Positions 1-53,148 of a DNA stretch of 64,000 bases are shown one piece after another; within the stretch, counting starts at the first letter, position 1, and the number at the start of each line of letters is the position of its first letter. The DNA lies in assembly GCF_035594125.1 (NCBI RefSeq), contig NC_087192.1, positions 1,931,001 through 1,995,000 on the forward strand, written 5' to 3'. The translations under genes were made by a program, and so were the position numbers. The stretch is from Scylla paramamosain. Taxonomy: Eukaryota > Arthropoda > Malacostraca > Decapoda > Portunidae. The notes below the pieces were generated by a model that did no database searches, was not told where the DNA came from, and saw only the letters and a list, made by a program, of their open reading frames with translations.

Positions 1-2448
1 CTTATTTAGATGAAGGGGAAAGCTGTATAGAGGTAGAACAGTCATGGCTGACCAAAAATCACTCAAGTTCTTGTGATAATCTTGGTCTGACTGGTAACAT
101 GTTTGACAGACATCTACAGGAAGTGTCCTGTTTAGCTCCTAGCAAAAGACTTTTACAGTGAATTTATTTTGCTTCCAGGTTAATTTCTCTGTTTTCAAAA
201 TAATCCCAAGGAGGCATCACACCACACTCAGATTAACATAATTTCTAGGATGTGTTATCTTTACCATGAAATATATTATGGTCACACTAATACCCATCAT
301 ATAGTCTGAATGGAGACAATCACTAACATCTTGTCGCTGCATTCAGTATATACACAAATCAACTTGATGCTAATTCATAAGTTGGCATCAACTTCTGACA
401 GAACTAATATGTACATTATTTACTTATTGTTGAATTTTTAAAACTTCTTATTTATAAGCTGGCATGAACCTATAAAAAAACTAGAGGATGCTACATCATT
501 TACTTTTTACAGAACTTTTTAAACTTGGGAAGCCAGAAGGATAACTGTACAGTAGGGAAAGCCAAGTTCAATAAGATGAAAGCCACTGTCAGAGGAGAGT
601 TGTTTCACATTCATTATAGCATCAGGTACATTGCTGAGAATAAGAAAATCATACATGAGAGAATGAAGTGACCCACCAGGCAACAAACTGCCAAACTGTT
701 TGACCAGCAAACAGCAGTCATGAAACAGTCAACTAATCTGTCACACTCACTTATACTGTTTTAAATTTTCCCTCACCCTCAAGTCCTCTGACATGTTTAC
801 AATCTAAGTTATCAGGTTTTCAGAGATGTGGGGTTCATTGGAGGACTTCAGACTGAGGAACAATGCAGAACACACCAGGAGCACAGCATTTTAATTTACT
901 TGTGTCCATCAATATACTTTTATGCTTCAAACTTGTTAAGCTATGGTCTGATCCTGCCTGTCTCCCCTGAACAGTTATTTAAAATTGAGCAATTTCTGAT
1001 ATGGTACTTCATTAACTTTCCAATAAAATTTGATGTTTCCACAAACAAAAAAAGTGAATCTATCCTGTCCCTATGAGGAAGACATCTTGATATCAATTCC
1101 AACAAACTTCTTGCTAAGTTTTCAGAGCTATTTCTATTAGGCTGAAAGTCTACTTGACTTCTCTGACAGCTATCCTGGAAGCATATGCAAAGGAAATAGC
1201 AGGGATAGAATAACTGCCACGTACCCATGGAAAATGTTTGAGTGGCATGGCTGGTAAGCTGAGAGATGAAAATATTCAAAATTAAAAGCAGCAGAAAAAT
1301 GGAAAATAAAGACAGTATCAAGGTTTTTAAAAGTAGTTAACATGAGTAAAATATATGGTCTGATATGTTGAACTGAATGAGACTAATTAGTGGCAGAGAC
1401 AGGAGTAAATGTGTTACAGCTGCACCTTTAGCAGCTGCCAACCTCAAAACATGAAATTTAGCAATCAACAACAGTTTCACTATCAATAATGAGGATGGCT
1501 TAATTTTTACATGTCCCAGAAATGAATTTCTTTTAAAAAGATAGGATGAACAGACTAACATTTGCTACATTTGGTAACAAATTCTTAAAACAAAGTAAAC
1601 ATGCTTGCACTTGCCAATAAAATCTTCATACAATTGTACTGCATTGTATACATATATATACTTTGTACTGTTTGATTGCTGTTAATAATAACTATTTTCA
1701 ACGTAAAAACTGTACCGTGCATTTGTTATTTTTTTCTTGCTTGCTTGCTTGCCTGGTTCAACAGATCATGATTTAAATAAACAATGCCATTAACAACAGC
1801 AATACTGATTGCTCATATTTTTAGTAAGTAAATCCATAAAGTTAAAGTGATTGAATCTAGTAAAAGTATAAAGCTGAAGCATAAATGATCTCTCACACAA
1901 GTTGGTGCAAGGTATTTAGTGTTTCAGAAAACTTAAGCATCAAATAAGCAACCATTGATGAGATGTGTGCATTAAATAACTTTTGCTGGGTCACACTCAA
2001 GCAGCACACAGTCAATGCATCACTGAAACAAAGTGAAGCCTGAACCTGCTTAGTTATTACATACATACTGCCAAATAACACAAAGCACTAAAAATGTCTC
2101 ATAGACAGACCTAACTAAGTAGTAACAAAGCAGGCAACACACTGGCACACTGCCCTCACCCAAACCAATCACTTTTCATTTCTCATGACTTGCTTGGCAA
2201 TATTTCATGCCTTGTACATGCTGGACTTCAAGTCCATTCCGGCCATTTCTCTGCATATACATATTTCTTTTTCATAACTTGTCCAAGTTAAGAATCTGTG
2301 TTCTATAAAACTCAGCATCACATACTCCATTTGCACTCATCACCAACAGCAGTCTTGCAGCCTCAGTGTAATATTTATATGTGATGTATTGCACACGTTA
2401 CTAAGTACATATCGCAGAAAAAATAAATAAATAAAATAAAATAAAAAA

Positions 2449-2575
<127 letters not shown>

Positions 2576-2765
2576 CCCAGTTTATTGCAGTTCAGTTATC
2601 ACCGGTTCACTTTTTTGCATATTTTCATTGGAACCTAAATACTTTTACAATGCGGGAAATCCCGCTTTATTGCAGAAAACTAGCTGTTATATTTGATCAA
2701 ATACAAGCAGGGCACCAGCTGGTGTTGGTTGGTAGGCTATGTGAGCAGTAATTTTCATTGCCACT

Positions 2766-2785
2766 CTATATATATATATATACTC

Positions 2786-2872
<87 letters not shown>
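2766..2872. repeat. (TA)n microsatellite
   Basis: TA dinucleotides with one 'ctcg' interruption near the left end. Confidence 0.95.
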
Positions 2873-2876
<4 letters not shown>

Positions 2877-3046
2877 TAACCAGACCATACTAAGAGAATA
2901 AGAGGCAGAGAAAAATGAAGGTGCATTTTTTTTACTTATATGAAAATAAAGATGTATTTCTAATTGATATGAAAAGAGATCTAATAAAGACAAGATAAAT
3001 AAAGGCAAGTATTTAAGCTCATCATACCTAACTTTAACCTGGCCAA

Positions 3047-3178
<132 letters not shown>

Positions 3179-3343
3179 AGTCACCAAAGGTAGGCAACTG
3201 TATTCAGTTTTATCACTGAAACAAAAAACCTTTAAAATTGCATTACACTAAATCTCTGACTATAATCATTTAAACACATAATTATTAGTTTATATATAAA
3301 CTCATTTCTTGACATTTGTGGATTCTATTATACTTTTGTAATT

Positions 3344-3476
<133 letters not shown>

Positions 3477-3659
3477 ATTTATTGATTGTAGATTTTGAAT
3501 TTTTGTGGGGATCTCCGTGGCCAACCCCTCACTAATGTTAGGAGACAAGTGTATTGTAAGTGAACAGACCCAGAAAAAATAATAACATGATCTGAGAATT
3601 AGAAAGAAACAACTTGAGACTCTACAAAAAAGACAACCAAGACACAAACACACACACAT

Positions 3660-11080
<7,421 letters not shown>

Positions 11081-11705
11081 CACGGTGGTGAAGGTCTGAC
11101 GTTCTCAGTTAAAAGCTTCGCTGTGTCCATGTGTTAGGTATAATATGTTCACTTAAGGAAACTACAGTAACACACACATCACGATTCGTCCTTTACTGAT
11201 TGTTTCGTCCCCAGCTCTTCGCCCTCGGCTCCTCATTGACTCTCCTCGGCCTTCACGTCGTGTTTTCTTCTTGTCAGGGTGTCTAGTTATTCTGAAATAA
11301 AATTCAATTTTTTTTTTTCGTTTTTTTCTCAACATTCATAAGTGTTGAAAGTAAGATAGTGTGTGAAAACTGCAACCACCTACGTAGGTGTAAATTCGTG
11401 TTTTGACAGGTCGTGTGTGTTGTCACGTACACTTCTCATTTTTCAGAGAACCTCAAAGCTCAACATTGAACATTAATAAGAGTTCACTACCGATGAAAAA
11501 GGAAAAAAAAAGTAATACGAATATTTACGGAAGATTATGTAATGTCAATCGGCAGCCAAACTGAGTCCAAAATCCACACTTGCCAAAGATTACGTAATGC
11601 ACCACGAGCAGTGAGCGGCGAGCTGCATAGCTTGGTGTGCCTTATGTAAAGCACCCAGTAAAATGCTCACACATATACACCAGTGGCGTTTTTTTTTTTC
11701 TCCAT

Positions 11706-11708
<3 letters not shown>

Positions 11709-11752
<44 letters not shown>
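11709..11752. repeat. (GT)n microsatellite
   Basis: Intergenic, pure GT. Confidence 0.95.
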
Positions 11753-11755
<3 letters not shown>

Positions 11756-12245
11756 AAAGATGCATATGAGGAAGAATAAAAAGCAAGGAATAGCCTACTT
11801 GAGGGACGTATGTGGGTTGGTGCTTGCACTGCAATATAAATAACTGTAATTGATACAAGGACAGGCAACTGCGTGTGATATACAAACTTATACAATATCT
11901 ATGAAGGATATTCTAAGTAACGGATTCTCAAGCTGAGACTCATGTGCTTTATCTTCAATCTAGCAACTTGAAACATTGATTTAGTATCCAAAGTGAAGAC
12001 AACCACCGAGAAATTAAAATATTTCACAAATACTTGCATGTGGTACCACAAATAGAATGCAACCACCTCACTCATGCATGTAGCCAGAGCAGAAATATCC
12101 TTCGTCAGCTTGGTATGCGTACCCAGCCATTTCATAACTATTCCCTGAGATCATTAAACGTAACGATATAACAATCCACTATTTAGTTACCTCTTTTTTT
12201 TCTGTGATCGGCAGGAGCAGGCAAAAACTGTTTGGTAGCATCTCT

Positions 12246-12300
<55 letters not shown>
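12246..12300. repeat. (GA)n microsatellite
   Basis: Intergenic, pure GA. Confidence 0.95.
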
Positions 12301-12302
<2 letters not shown>

Positions 12303-12891
12303 GCATCTTACCAAAGAAGCACTCTACCTATATAATTATTAGTTTATTTATATTTATCTCTTTATTTCTTTATTCATCCATCTTTACTGCTATTCATTCA
12401 GTGCACTGTAGACGATTAACAGTGACTCCACAAAAGATAACATACATCTGCTCTCTTCCATCCAACAGCATCTCACTCTACCAGGGAAACAACTCATTTT
12501 TCTTGCATCGGCATATCCTCGGTAACAAGAAGATATGCAGCGTCACGACTGGTCATGCTACCACTCAGCCACGTCTCCATGCCAGCTAGTCTGTCACACC
12601 AAATCTAAAGTCAGTTCAATTACATCTCTCGCCCTATCATCTTGCTGGTTTATTAGTGTCACAGGGATCTCGCTCCGCCACCTAGTAAATTCGAGCCACA
12701 GTGATGGAGCCAGTGCGTGTCTCTTTCACTCAGCCTTCCACCTCTTGTGATCCTTAGTGAATTAATTTGTCGGCAGTAAAACTTTCCATATGACCAAAGC
12801 GTTTGAGTTGTCAGTGACGCTACTGAAAACGCCGTTATAGGAAAGCGATCAACTAAAGCAATTCACACCTTTCGAGTGTGTCTCTCCCCTT

Positions 12892-12898
<7 letters not shown>

Positions 12899-12970
<72 letters not shown>
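12899..12970. repeat. Compound (CT)n(AC)n microsatellite
   Basis: CT run joined through 'gcac' to an AC run. Confidence 0.95.
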
Positions 12971-12971
<1 letters not shown>

Positions 12972-13194
12972 TCTGTTTTTTTTCCCCTCCTTTTTCCTCG
13001 TGTTATTCCTTCCCCCTCGCACGGGGGACTGTGCCTCTCGAACGCGCGACCGCAAGGGAAGGGAAGGGGAGATAGAAAATGGGAGGAAGGAACAGTGTAT
13101 TGTGACACTATAAAAGACAATGGAACAAAATAAGAAAGGATGGAGGAGGAGGAAATGTTGTGCTGTGAAATTATAAAGACTTAGTGAAACAAAA

Positions 13195-13400
13195 TAAGAA
13201 AAGATGGCGGAGTACCGCGTGCATGTGTTTTGATCGCGCTGTCGAGTCGCACGATCAAGCCGCTTGTGTGAAAATGAGGAGGCAGACGGTGAAAAAAAGA
13301 TTTCTCTCTGGTAACCCCACCACATGGTATCTCACCTCACCTGAAGGTAGTAACAGTGAAAAAGCTCCAAGCGACCAATCGCCGCCATCGATCGCGGGAA
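13195..13400. promoter_or_regulatory. CpG-rich patch with a YY1-type word and a CCAAT box
   Basis: In AT-rich surroundings, this short stretch is rich in CG dinucleotides. It carries aagatggcgg at 13201-13210, the wording of a YY1/Pho site, and gaccaatcg at 13373-13381. It could be a promoter or a first noncoding exon, but no transcript start can be proven from sequence alone. Confidence 0.25.
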
Positions 13401-14029
13401 TAGGCGACTGCTACACTGCTGCTTTATACTGCTCTCGCCACCACTCCCACAGGAATATATTTCATGCTGACAAAGAAAAGCCCTAAACAGAAAAATAAAT
13501 ATAAACTCTAATAAATATAAACTCTCCGCATAGTAAAAATGCCTCCACAGTACAATACTAGATGTACACGTCTATAGTATATTTCTGTTAACCTGGAAGA
13601 ATTGTTCTTTTTCATAGACACCTGTGTTTAAATTATTATGATTATTAATGCTAACTAATACCAAATCCTAAAAATAGTTATTTAGAATTGAAAAAAAATG
13701 TACCTGCGGAAGAAGTGTAATGATTTGAGAAGAAAAGTTAGGTAGACCTATGAGAATATGTTAGATGCGAGGCAAAGGATGGGTGAGACATGAAATGCAT
13801 ATAATGCTCCCTAGGGAGAATGTTGAAGATTCACTAAGAAAGTCAGTAAATGATCTAATGTTTCTAGATTTGTGACTATATTAATGAACCGACACCGGAT
13901 CCTCATTGGTTTATCCATTCGTTAAGGTGGATTGCTAGACTTAAATTGATATTAGTTACCACCATGAAATTACCCTGTTGGGATGACAATCCCTACAAAG
14001 GAACTGACCTTTTTTTTTTTTTTCTTCTT

Positions 14030-14690
14030 TTTCTTTACGTACGAGTACAGCACTCCACTTTTTTTAATCATGTAACCAGCTGGTAATGGGTCATTTTTGT
14101 ATATAAAACTTTTCCATAACTCGTAGCTCCAACTTGAAGCATATAAGTGCAGCAATGTATAACTGCAGTACTGGACCATTCGTTTGTATTTGAAACCTAT
14201 GTTGTTTTTAATCATATTATTGCAACAATGACCATTTTCGCATTTGAAACCAATTTATTTCAATTGTATAACTGTAGCAATGGCTCATTTTCAGTAAATA
14301 TATTACTGCAATAGTGGCCTATTTCTGCCCTTGAAACACGTGCATGACCAGTTGTTCTTCCTTGAAGGATGTAACTGCAGTAGTTCCCCACTTGTATCTA
14401 ACCACTGGGCGACAAAAACGTGCCTGTAAGAGTGGTATATTATTCTATTTGAAACTTGTGCATAACCCATGGCTTTTATATGGAACATGGAACTGCAGCA
14501 GTGGCCTATTTTTTATTTGTTTATTTTTAAACCCGTATATAACCAGTTTTTATTTTAAACATCTTATTTTTGTATTTGAAATCCAAGCATAACCCGTTCT
14601 TTTTCATTTAAGCATAGAACTGCAGGCACAGAACCTACAGAGAGTCAATAAGCCTTTTTTTGACTGCAATAGTGGTCTGCAGAAGCTAAA
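14030..14690. repeat. Diverged tandem repeat built on an 'aactgcagNagtggcc' word
   Basis: At least six imperfect copies of a unit recur at irregular spacing. Each has 'ataactgcag(t/c)a(g/a)tgg(c/t)c', then 'attt', then 'tgtatttgaaacc', then 'cataacc'. Copies can be seen near 14158, 14270, 14305, 14370, 14490, 14620 and 14662. It looks like an old minisatellite just left of the SNRPF first exon. Confidence 0.55.
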
Positions 14691-14832
14691 AAGAGAAATA
14701 AAGAATAAATAGATCCCTTTATTTTCCTCGGAAGACTCCAGTACTTAAGGCTGGTTTAGTGGCCACGCGGAGGTAAACACTGAGCCACGCCGGGTGTACA
14801 CACAACCGCCCCAGTCATAACTACTTGGAACA

Positions 14833-17082
<2,250 letters not shown>

Positions 17083-17097
17083 AGAATAACAGAATGT

Positions 17098-17177
<80 letters not shown>

Positions 17178-17690
17178 GAGGTTTCATTCCATATAATAGT
17201 TTTATGATGTCCCTAGTTATTATTTGCAATAACATTCTGCATATATAGATTAGTTCTTACAGTGTTTGTAGAGATGGTGCATCATATGACTTAGGAAAAG
17301 GAGGAGGAGGAGGATAGTGAAGTTCTTGGTCAGGATACTTGAGATGATTGATATCAACATTGTATTTTTGTTTGGCTCTCTCTCCAATGAGTGTTTTGTG
17401 TTGTGTACATGCAACAGTTTTTAGGGATTACCCATCTCTCTTTCTGAGGAGACTTATTCTTGTCTTTTTTGTAACAACAGTTTGAGTTCTGTGAAAGCAG
17501 TTTTCAGTTATTTGATTTATTCCTACTTTCATTTGTGTAGTGCTGAAGATTTAAAAGTACAAAAGTAAGATTGAAATGTAAGCAAATAATTAAATTAAAT
17601 GCAGTTTGACTTTTCACTGTCAAGTAACTACATTTGTCCCTTTATTTATACTTCTCTAAGGATAATAAATGTATAGCTCTTTCTTTTTAA
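17083..17690 (+). other. SNRPF: Probable SNRPF 3' untranslated region
   Basis: A (GT)n(GA)n microsatellite begins 11 bases after the stop codon. The first clear AATAAA signal downstream is at 17664-17669, so the transcript probably ends shortly after that point. Confidence 0.5.
17094..17180. repeat. Compound (GT)n(GA)n in the SNRPF 3' UTR
   Basis: GT run joined to a GA run, with one 'gc' change. Expected to be transcribed into the mature mRNA. Confidence 0.9.
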
Positions 17691-20600
17691 TGAGGTGTTT
17701 GATTAACATCATTTGAAGAAGCTTGTAGATTTAGCCATAGGTTTGGAGTACACCAAATTTTAGTGTCAAGGATAACACAGTGCTCAAAACATCAAGAAGC
17801 TTTAGAGAGCCATGGGGATTGTATGCTGATTTAGTTCTGACTGGTGCTCATTTAGAAAACATGAAATTCAGGATTTAGAGAGATGACAATGAATCTAGAG
17901 GTAGACAGTGGTTCTGTGTTAAGGAGTGGTACTTGGTTATGTGCACTATGCAGGATATGTGTTAATTTTATCTTATGCATTATGTGTGGTGATTTGATGT
18001 AAAAAAGGTGCAGTGAGTACATGTTGTGCAGTGTTGTTTTATGACACTTGAAATGAGTGTGCTGAAAAGAGAATGGTGAGGTGGTGCCAAGTTGTGCGAG
18101 ATTAGTTGTGTGGGGGAAGGACGTGAAATCACAAAATATTTTGAAACAGAAGGTGAAGTGCCCCTGTATAGACAAATAAGGCCTGGAATTAAGTTCTAAG
18201 AAAGGATATGAAGAGGCAAAAATCTGGTAGGTGGAGCATAACAGACTTCAGCTGTGTAAGCATGAAGCCTCCCTTTCAGATAATGACATTGCATTCTCTC
18301 TCTCTCTCTCTCTCTCTCTCAGAAAAATTAAACTATACAACCTTTTCCAGTGAAGCACCTTATGAAAAGTAAGCTATGAATAAGTCATGTGTAATGTATT
18401 ATTGTCACTGGTATGTGGTGCATCAAACATCTCAGTGAAAGCCAGAAAACTGAAGTGACATAATGTAAATCTTGTGATTTAAGCTCACCACAATTCTAGG
18501 ATGATTTGTGTTATCAGGAAATGTGAAATGAGTGTTTCATTACCACAATGCACTGATTCTTCCATATTTTAAAATATTGAAAGAAACTTTATTCTAGCCT
18601 GTTCTGTTTACCCATGCATCTTTTACTAGTTCAATTAGTAGTTCAACATTTGCTTTCAATATAGATTTACAGCTCTATATATTTTTATAATTGTTATTAT
18701 TTTCATTTATAAGCAGTATTTCTACATTGGGAGATATGTATGGAAGGCTGCTCAAGGTCTTCAGTTGGGGGTGAATAAAGAATCTGATCAATTATTAGGT
18801 ACAAGAAAGTCTCATGCATTGTATAAACTATACTTGCTCTTTATTTCAACAAACTTGAGGAAATTTAGTAAACAAATGAAGCTATGATTACTTTTACATG
18901 GTGAAGAAGAAAAAAAGTTTGTCAGGATGCATCATCTGTAGCAGAACATCTGAACAAGCCTGAGATTTTTTGAACCACTTCATTGGAGTTTTTACTCATC
19001 CTTTAAGAACTACCAAAACCTCGTCAACTGTTCTCAGTTACATTAAAATTTCCAACTTTCTTCACCCAATCACTATGTCATCCTTTCAATATGCCATCAA
19101 GTTATCTTCATCTCCATCCTGCTTAGATTGTCCTCTGCTGCCACGTTTTTTGAGGACTTACAGCATTACATCCATACAGTCCACATGAAAGTGCTTCTTA
19201 GATCTATGAGAACTCCCTTAGTTGAAAAACGATTAATTTCCTCGATGTATTTAAATTCTTACAACCCCATCAACACACGCACTATCTCCTACGCTGATTA
19301 TCTCTACCAAATAAGAAAATTCTTCTCCAGCTTCCAAGAACTCAGCATTCAGGCTGTTCTCATATCTCTCCCATCTCCCTTTCTACATGTTGCACATTCC
19401 TATTCTACAACTTGTGTAATCCACTACATCTCTTGCTCACCCACTTACTACATTCACTGTTTGATACTGAATTCAGTACTCATCCTCTCCACAGACTGTC
19501 CATCGTTGTACACATTGATTTATTACAGTATCATCATTATCATCTGAATGTGAAATCATGACCTTTGTTTTACACATACTTACCTCTAGGTTCTGGGACT
19601 CCATGGACTTCATTTTAATTTCTATATATCTATTACTTTTTTGGTTCTCTGTTTAACTTTTAAGTAAATTCTCCTCTAGTTCCATCCATCCCCATTTCTT
19701 ATAACATTTGCTTTTCTGTTTTACAGCATCAATTTAGTATCCCATCACCACGTAATTTTTTTCTAACTGTTCCCTGGTCCAACTACTTGCTGACTGTGAC
19801 ACTTACAAGCTTTGTGTAATGATTCATAATCTTGAAGCACTGAAAATTTAAAAAAAAAATATGGTCATGAATTTTTAAATCGTTCAAAGGCAGACTTGTG
19901 AACCAGGGTTGATTTACTGTTATCAAATCTTCCAGGTTACTTACTGATCAATCTAAAAGAAGTTTGCATTAACTCTTGTCTTTTTTTAAATTGTTCAGTC
20001 ATAAAATTTCCTTCCACATTATGTGATTGAGACTTCTAGTTTGGAAGTAAATATTTAATTGAATAATTTAATCTGGCTCTGAGATTTGTATTCATTTGAC
20101 CATATAAATTATTAACATTAGCTTTTTTCCTAAGATTTTGTCTATGTACTTCTGTGCACTCTATTCACTTCTGTTCAGATTTAATACATACTTATCTAGC
20201 TTAATAAATGAGTTCATCTTGCCTAATTAGTTAAGCAGACTGGGGCATCTGCTGACTGAATCTAGGATAAGTAGTGACTCCCATTAAGTATGATAATCAT
20301 AAGACTGCTCCTACCCATGTAGCACCAGCAAGTGTCTGGACATATGAAGCAACAATGCACTAATCATAGTTAAATGCTCATTTCCCATAATCACTAATTT
20401 TGCATCTTGCACAAATTTTCTTAACATACGTATTTCTACTTTAGATTTTTGTCTTTCATTTATGCTTTTTCCATGCATTCCACTGAAGCAACTTTGCTTT
20501 CATTCATATCCAAAGCCTCTATACTATTATATAGTTTTCAAATACCATTAACTCAACTGAAGAATCTCATGCCAATGATATTGACATTAGTATGTATTTC

Positions 20601-21724
20601 CTTAAACTTTCAAGAACATTACTTACCATTTATTTTGCCATTTATTTTCTTTATATTTAAAATAAAATATATAATAACTTCTACTGAATTATAATACCTT
20701 GTGTCTTGTAATGCTAAGTTTATACAAAGGCAACCAAAAGAGAGACTGGGAGGGGAGCCTGATCTGGTGAAGTAATCACTTTACCAGCTTACCCATCGTG
20801 AGAACCACAACCCATGTGGACTAAATCACCCTTGACTACCAAGGCCAATACACACAATCAAGTCATAGTGATTGCTATGGGATGACTGGTGAGGTATCAT
20901 GTACATTGAGTATCTGTCTGGCTTGATCTTCATTTGCTCCCTCTCATGGCTTGACACTATAAATAAAACCAGGCACTTGTATACAACAATGCTACATACA
21001 GACCTTGAAAGAAAACAACAGAGATTACACTGCTCAGTGACCAATAGTCAGAAAATATATATAGGTGGACAAGCTGTGAGATCTTGTTCCTTACACCAGT
21101 CCCACACTGCCTCACTCTTCCTCCTCAATCATAGTATTTTGCTGATCTTTTGAGAGATGAAATTGTAACACACAGATGGACAGACATACCAAGCACTTTT
21201 AGTAATATGAAGATTTTAAATGTTTCAAGACAAGGCATTACACTGGCTGAAGATACCCTGATCACCAGATCATGTCAAGCTAAGCACACTTCCTCTATAT
21301 CCATTGTTGTACAGGAAGATTTAAATGATACATCTCCATGTACTATGTATAGTTTGCTCCAACACTGTGTTACTCTTGTGCCTTTACAGCATTTACCATA
21401 CCCCACCTGACTGGCTGGATTCCTCTCACTCTTATCAAGGTGGGGCTGTCACTCACACATTCTCTGGTACTACAGTTTCCTATGATTTTTGCCTTAACTC
21501 ACCTCTATTCAAGAAAGATAATTTTGGCAAACACATTTAGCAATAATTGCTGAACTCAGATATGGAAACTATGACAATTATAGCCAAAAGAATAGCTTCA
21601 AAATGTTAATACCACTCTTCAACTAACACTGCCATTTCCAATAGAGAATGGACCTCTGTTGAAGAATCCATCTATGTAGAAGAGTCTTTTGAATGATAGT
21701 ATAATTAGGAAAAAAATAAATAAA

Positions 21725-21762
<38 letters not shown>

Positions 21763-24299
21763 AACAATAATACAAATGAGACAAAATTACTTTTAAGAAT
21801 GTCATATCCCCCTGCAGAGCAGCACTCAGACACAGGCACACATGCACACTGACCACTGCCTGCTGGCATTGGTGTAAATGCTGCATTCAGTTTTTATTTC
21901 CTCATAACAAACATACATTTACTTTAATCTTTTAATTTTTCATTCTTCATGTTCTAAAATTCCCACTTGTCATGTTTGTAATCAAGATTTCACTGTGTGT
22001 GACAAAGACAAAGTTAAATGTGAAAGAAAAAGCAAGGAAGTATGAATGCTTGCTTGGGAGGGGAAAAAACTCATAATGGGATGTGAGGAATAACCATTAT
22101 AATGTGAGGAATAAGTCATGTGTTAAATTAAAATCTTTTACAGCTAGTACAACTGATCTCTTCTTTTCTGTAAATATCAATATATTATCAAAGTTATTGA
22201 ATGCACTTATTGTAACCCAGTCTAATTTGTTACAGGCTGTTCACAAGATTTTACTTTATATTTGGTTTCACTAATGCCATCCCAGTAATTCTGGTATTTA
22301 GAAATGTGCAGATGTGCTAACACCATCACTGGGTCGGAGCTCTAAGCATCTGATTAACATTTTATTAATAATTTTTATATATATTAAAAAAAAAATGTAT
22401 ATAAATAAATAAATAACACTGAATTATTTGTATTATATGTATAGTCATGTACCTTATAAACAAATAAATAAGAGTTTTTATAGAGCCACAAAAAGTCATT
22501 TGCCACATGTTGTAAGACAAGACAAAAATATTTAAGCCAATCCAACAGTGACAGTGTTATTATGTTTGTGTATCCTCAGGTGGCATGATTATTGAGACAC
22601 AGTTACAGGGTGTAGGATGCCTTTTCCAATTCCAGTGAGGGGTTTTCTCTCATAGTCTTGATAATGTAAACAATTTTGGCGCATCACCTGATAAATATGT
22701 ATGACCTGAATATGCACCTCATTCTTTAATTTATTTGCTCAATTATGGCTTGTAAATAGGTATTCAATTTAGGCAACAGTAGCTACACATAAACGCTTTA
22801 CGATCTCAGAAGTTAGTTTATTAAAGGGAATCATCTGCCATATTTTGTGACAATTATTTTAAAAAAAATGGAAGTATTAAGAATAAATCACAAATTATTA
22901 CTCCTTTAGCAAGCACCTCCATCAGTATTTATACAAAGAAAAAAGCCAGGTCTTGATGTTCTCTATTCATACAATGAGTCTGAATGACCTATGTATAAGA
23001 GGTGAGCTAAATCATAAAATATAGAATATGTATCACCAGAGCATGTGCGAGTGAATGCCTTACCTTTATGAGAACGAGACAGGAATTCAGCTGATTAGGA
23101 AGGCAGCAACAAGCAGTGCTAAAGTAACTTGGTCTGAATGCAAAACAGCACTTCACTCTCGATCCCAAGCTTCTGTGTTTCATCCTTCCCGCATCCTTTT
23201 GTGTGGGGAAAAAGAAAACATGAAAATCATCTAAACCCATTAATCTTGTTAATTCTTGTGAAGCATTTACCCATAAAAAAAGAAAAATGTAGGCAATTGA
23301 ATTCATTCCTATATCAAGCAGAATGGGCAGGCATTGCTAAAATTCTTTTCATAAACTTTTGAATCTTTCATTCCACTATAATTTTCCTAAATTTTAGAAA
23401 GAAATATAATCTGCAATGCACTGCCAACAACAATAAAAAATAAAGCACAAAAAACAAAAACAAAATTTTTTAATGTACTGCCTACAGCCATAAAAACAAA
23501 TGAAAAATAAGTGACAAGCTGTTCAGCTGTGTGTGCTCTAGTTACTAGAAGAATGTGGGGTCTCTTCCCCTCTTTGTTTTTTTTAAAAAAGGGTGAGTGT
23601 TGGCAAGTTGCAAGAATTTTGCTGTTCATACACAAAAGGAAACTATATGATCCACCACAAAATAAACCATAAGTCTGGTAATTCATCACAAAATCAACCT
23701 TAGGTCTAATTAATAACCGATTATGTACAACAGTCTCTCCCTTTTCTCTCCACTTGTACATGGCATGCACATTCCACCAGCAGGTGGCTGATAAAAACAG
23801 CCATTATACCTCATGCACTGCCTACACCAATGCACAATACTAACTTAGATCATCTACTAGCAAGGACAAGTGCAGTATTCTATAATGACTCTGTGTTTAC
23901 CCTGATGTATTCAAGCTTTCCTGAAGTGAACATTCACATACATTCATGGTAATATGGAAAAACAAATACTACACAGATTTTCTTTGTACAAACATGTTTG
24001 ATTTCCAATCAAAAAAGTTCTATAATTTTGAGAATTTTGAGACTGATTTTACAAAATAATATAATATCAACTACAATTCTTAACATTTTTGTTAAGAACT
24101 AGATTTTCTTAAGAGTAAAAAACATTTCATACTTGCTAAAGAAACACACAGGAAACCTACAACAATCCACTTACTCTTCAAAGATGATGGGACACACACA
24201 CACACACACACACATAAGGACAATTCCAACGCATCATAACACACAATAGTAATTTGTACCACTTGCAGTTTCCTTCGTATCGTCTTTCCTCCTGACCTC
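17691..24299. other. Intergenic DNA and 3' flank of the single-pass receptor gene
   Basis: AT-rich DNA without a supported gene. It contains a decayed LINE at about 18960-19620, a small (CT)n tract at 18295 and an AAATA-type run at 21713-21765. The 3' untranslated region of the minus-strand receptor gene should occupy the part just left of 24300; it includes an (AC)n run at 24189. Confidence 0.5.
18960..19620 (-). pseudogene. Decayed LINE reverse-transcriptase C-terminal part
   Basis: Minus-strand frames with many stops contain RSRNLEVSMCKTKVM and EFSYLVEIISVGDSACVDGV. They resemble the N.GKTKVM and FKYLG...S..G...... blocks that follow the catalytic domain in endonuclease-reverse transcriptases. 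It is heavily eroded, so the family is unsure. Confidence 0.4.

Positions 24300-53148
<28,849 letters not shown>

Larger units (their letters stand above)
11081..14000. other. Intergenic region between the divergent lyase and SNRPF genes
   Basis: I see no supported protein-coding gene. The region holds microsatellites at 11709, 12246 and 12899 and a CpG-rich patch at about 13020-13440. The lyase promoter and 5' untranslated sequence should lie just right of 11080. Confidence 0.5.

Noticed and set aside
12849..13325. 158-codon minus-strand frame over the CpG-rich patch
   Set aside because: A third of it is microsatellite translation and the rest shows no family resemblance.
23007..23306. 99-codon minus-strand frame left of the receptor's last exon, with a possible donor gtaagg
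   Set aside because: No hydrophobic helix pattern or motif that would supply missing GPCR helices, and exon 20 already ends in a stop. An untranslated exon cannot be excluded.
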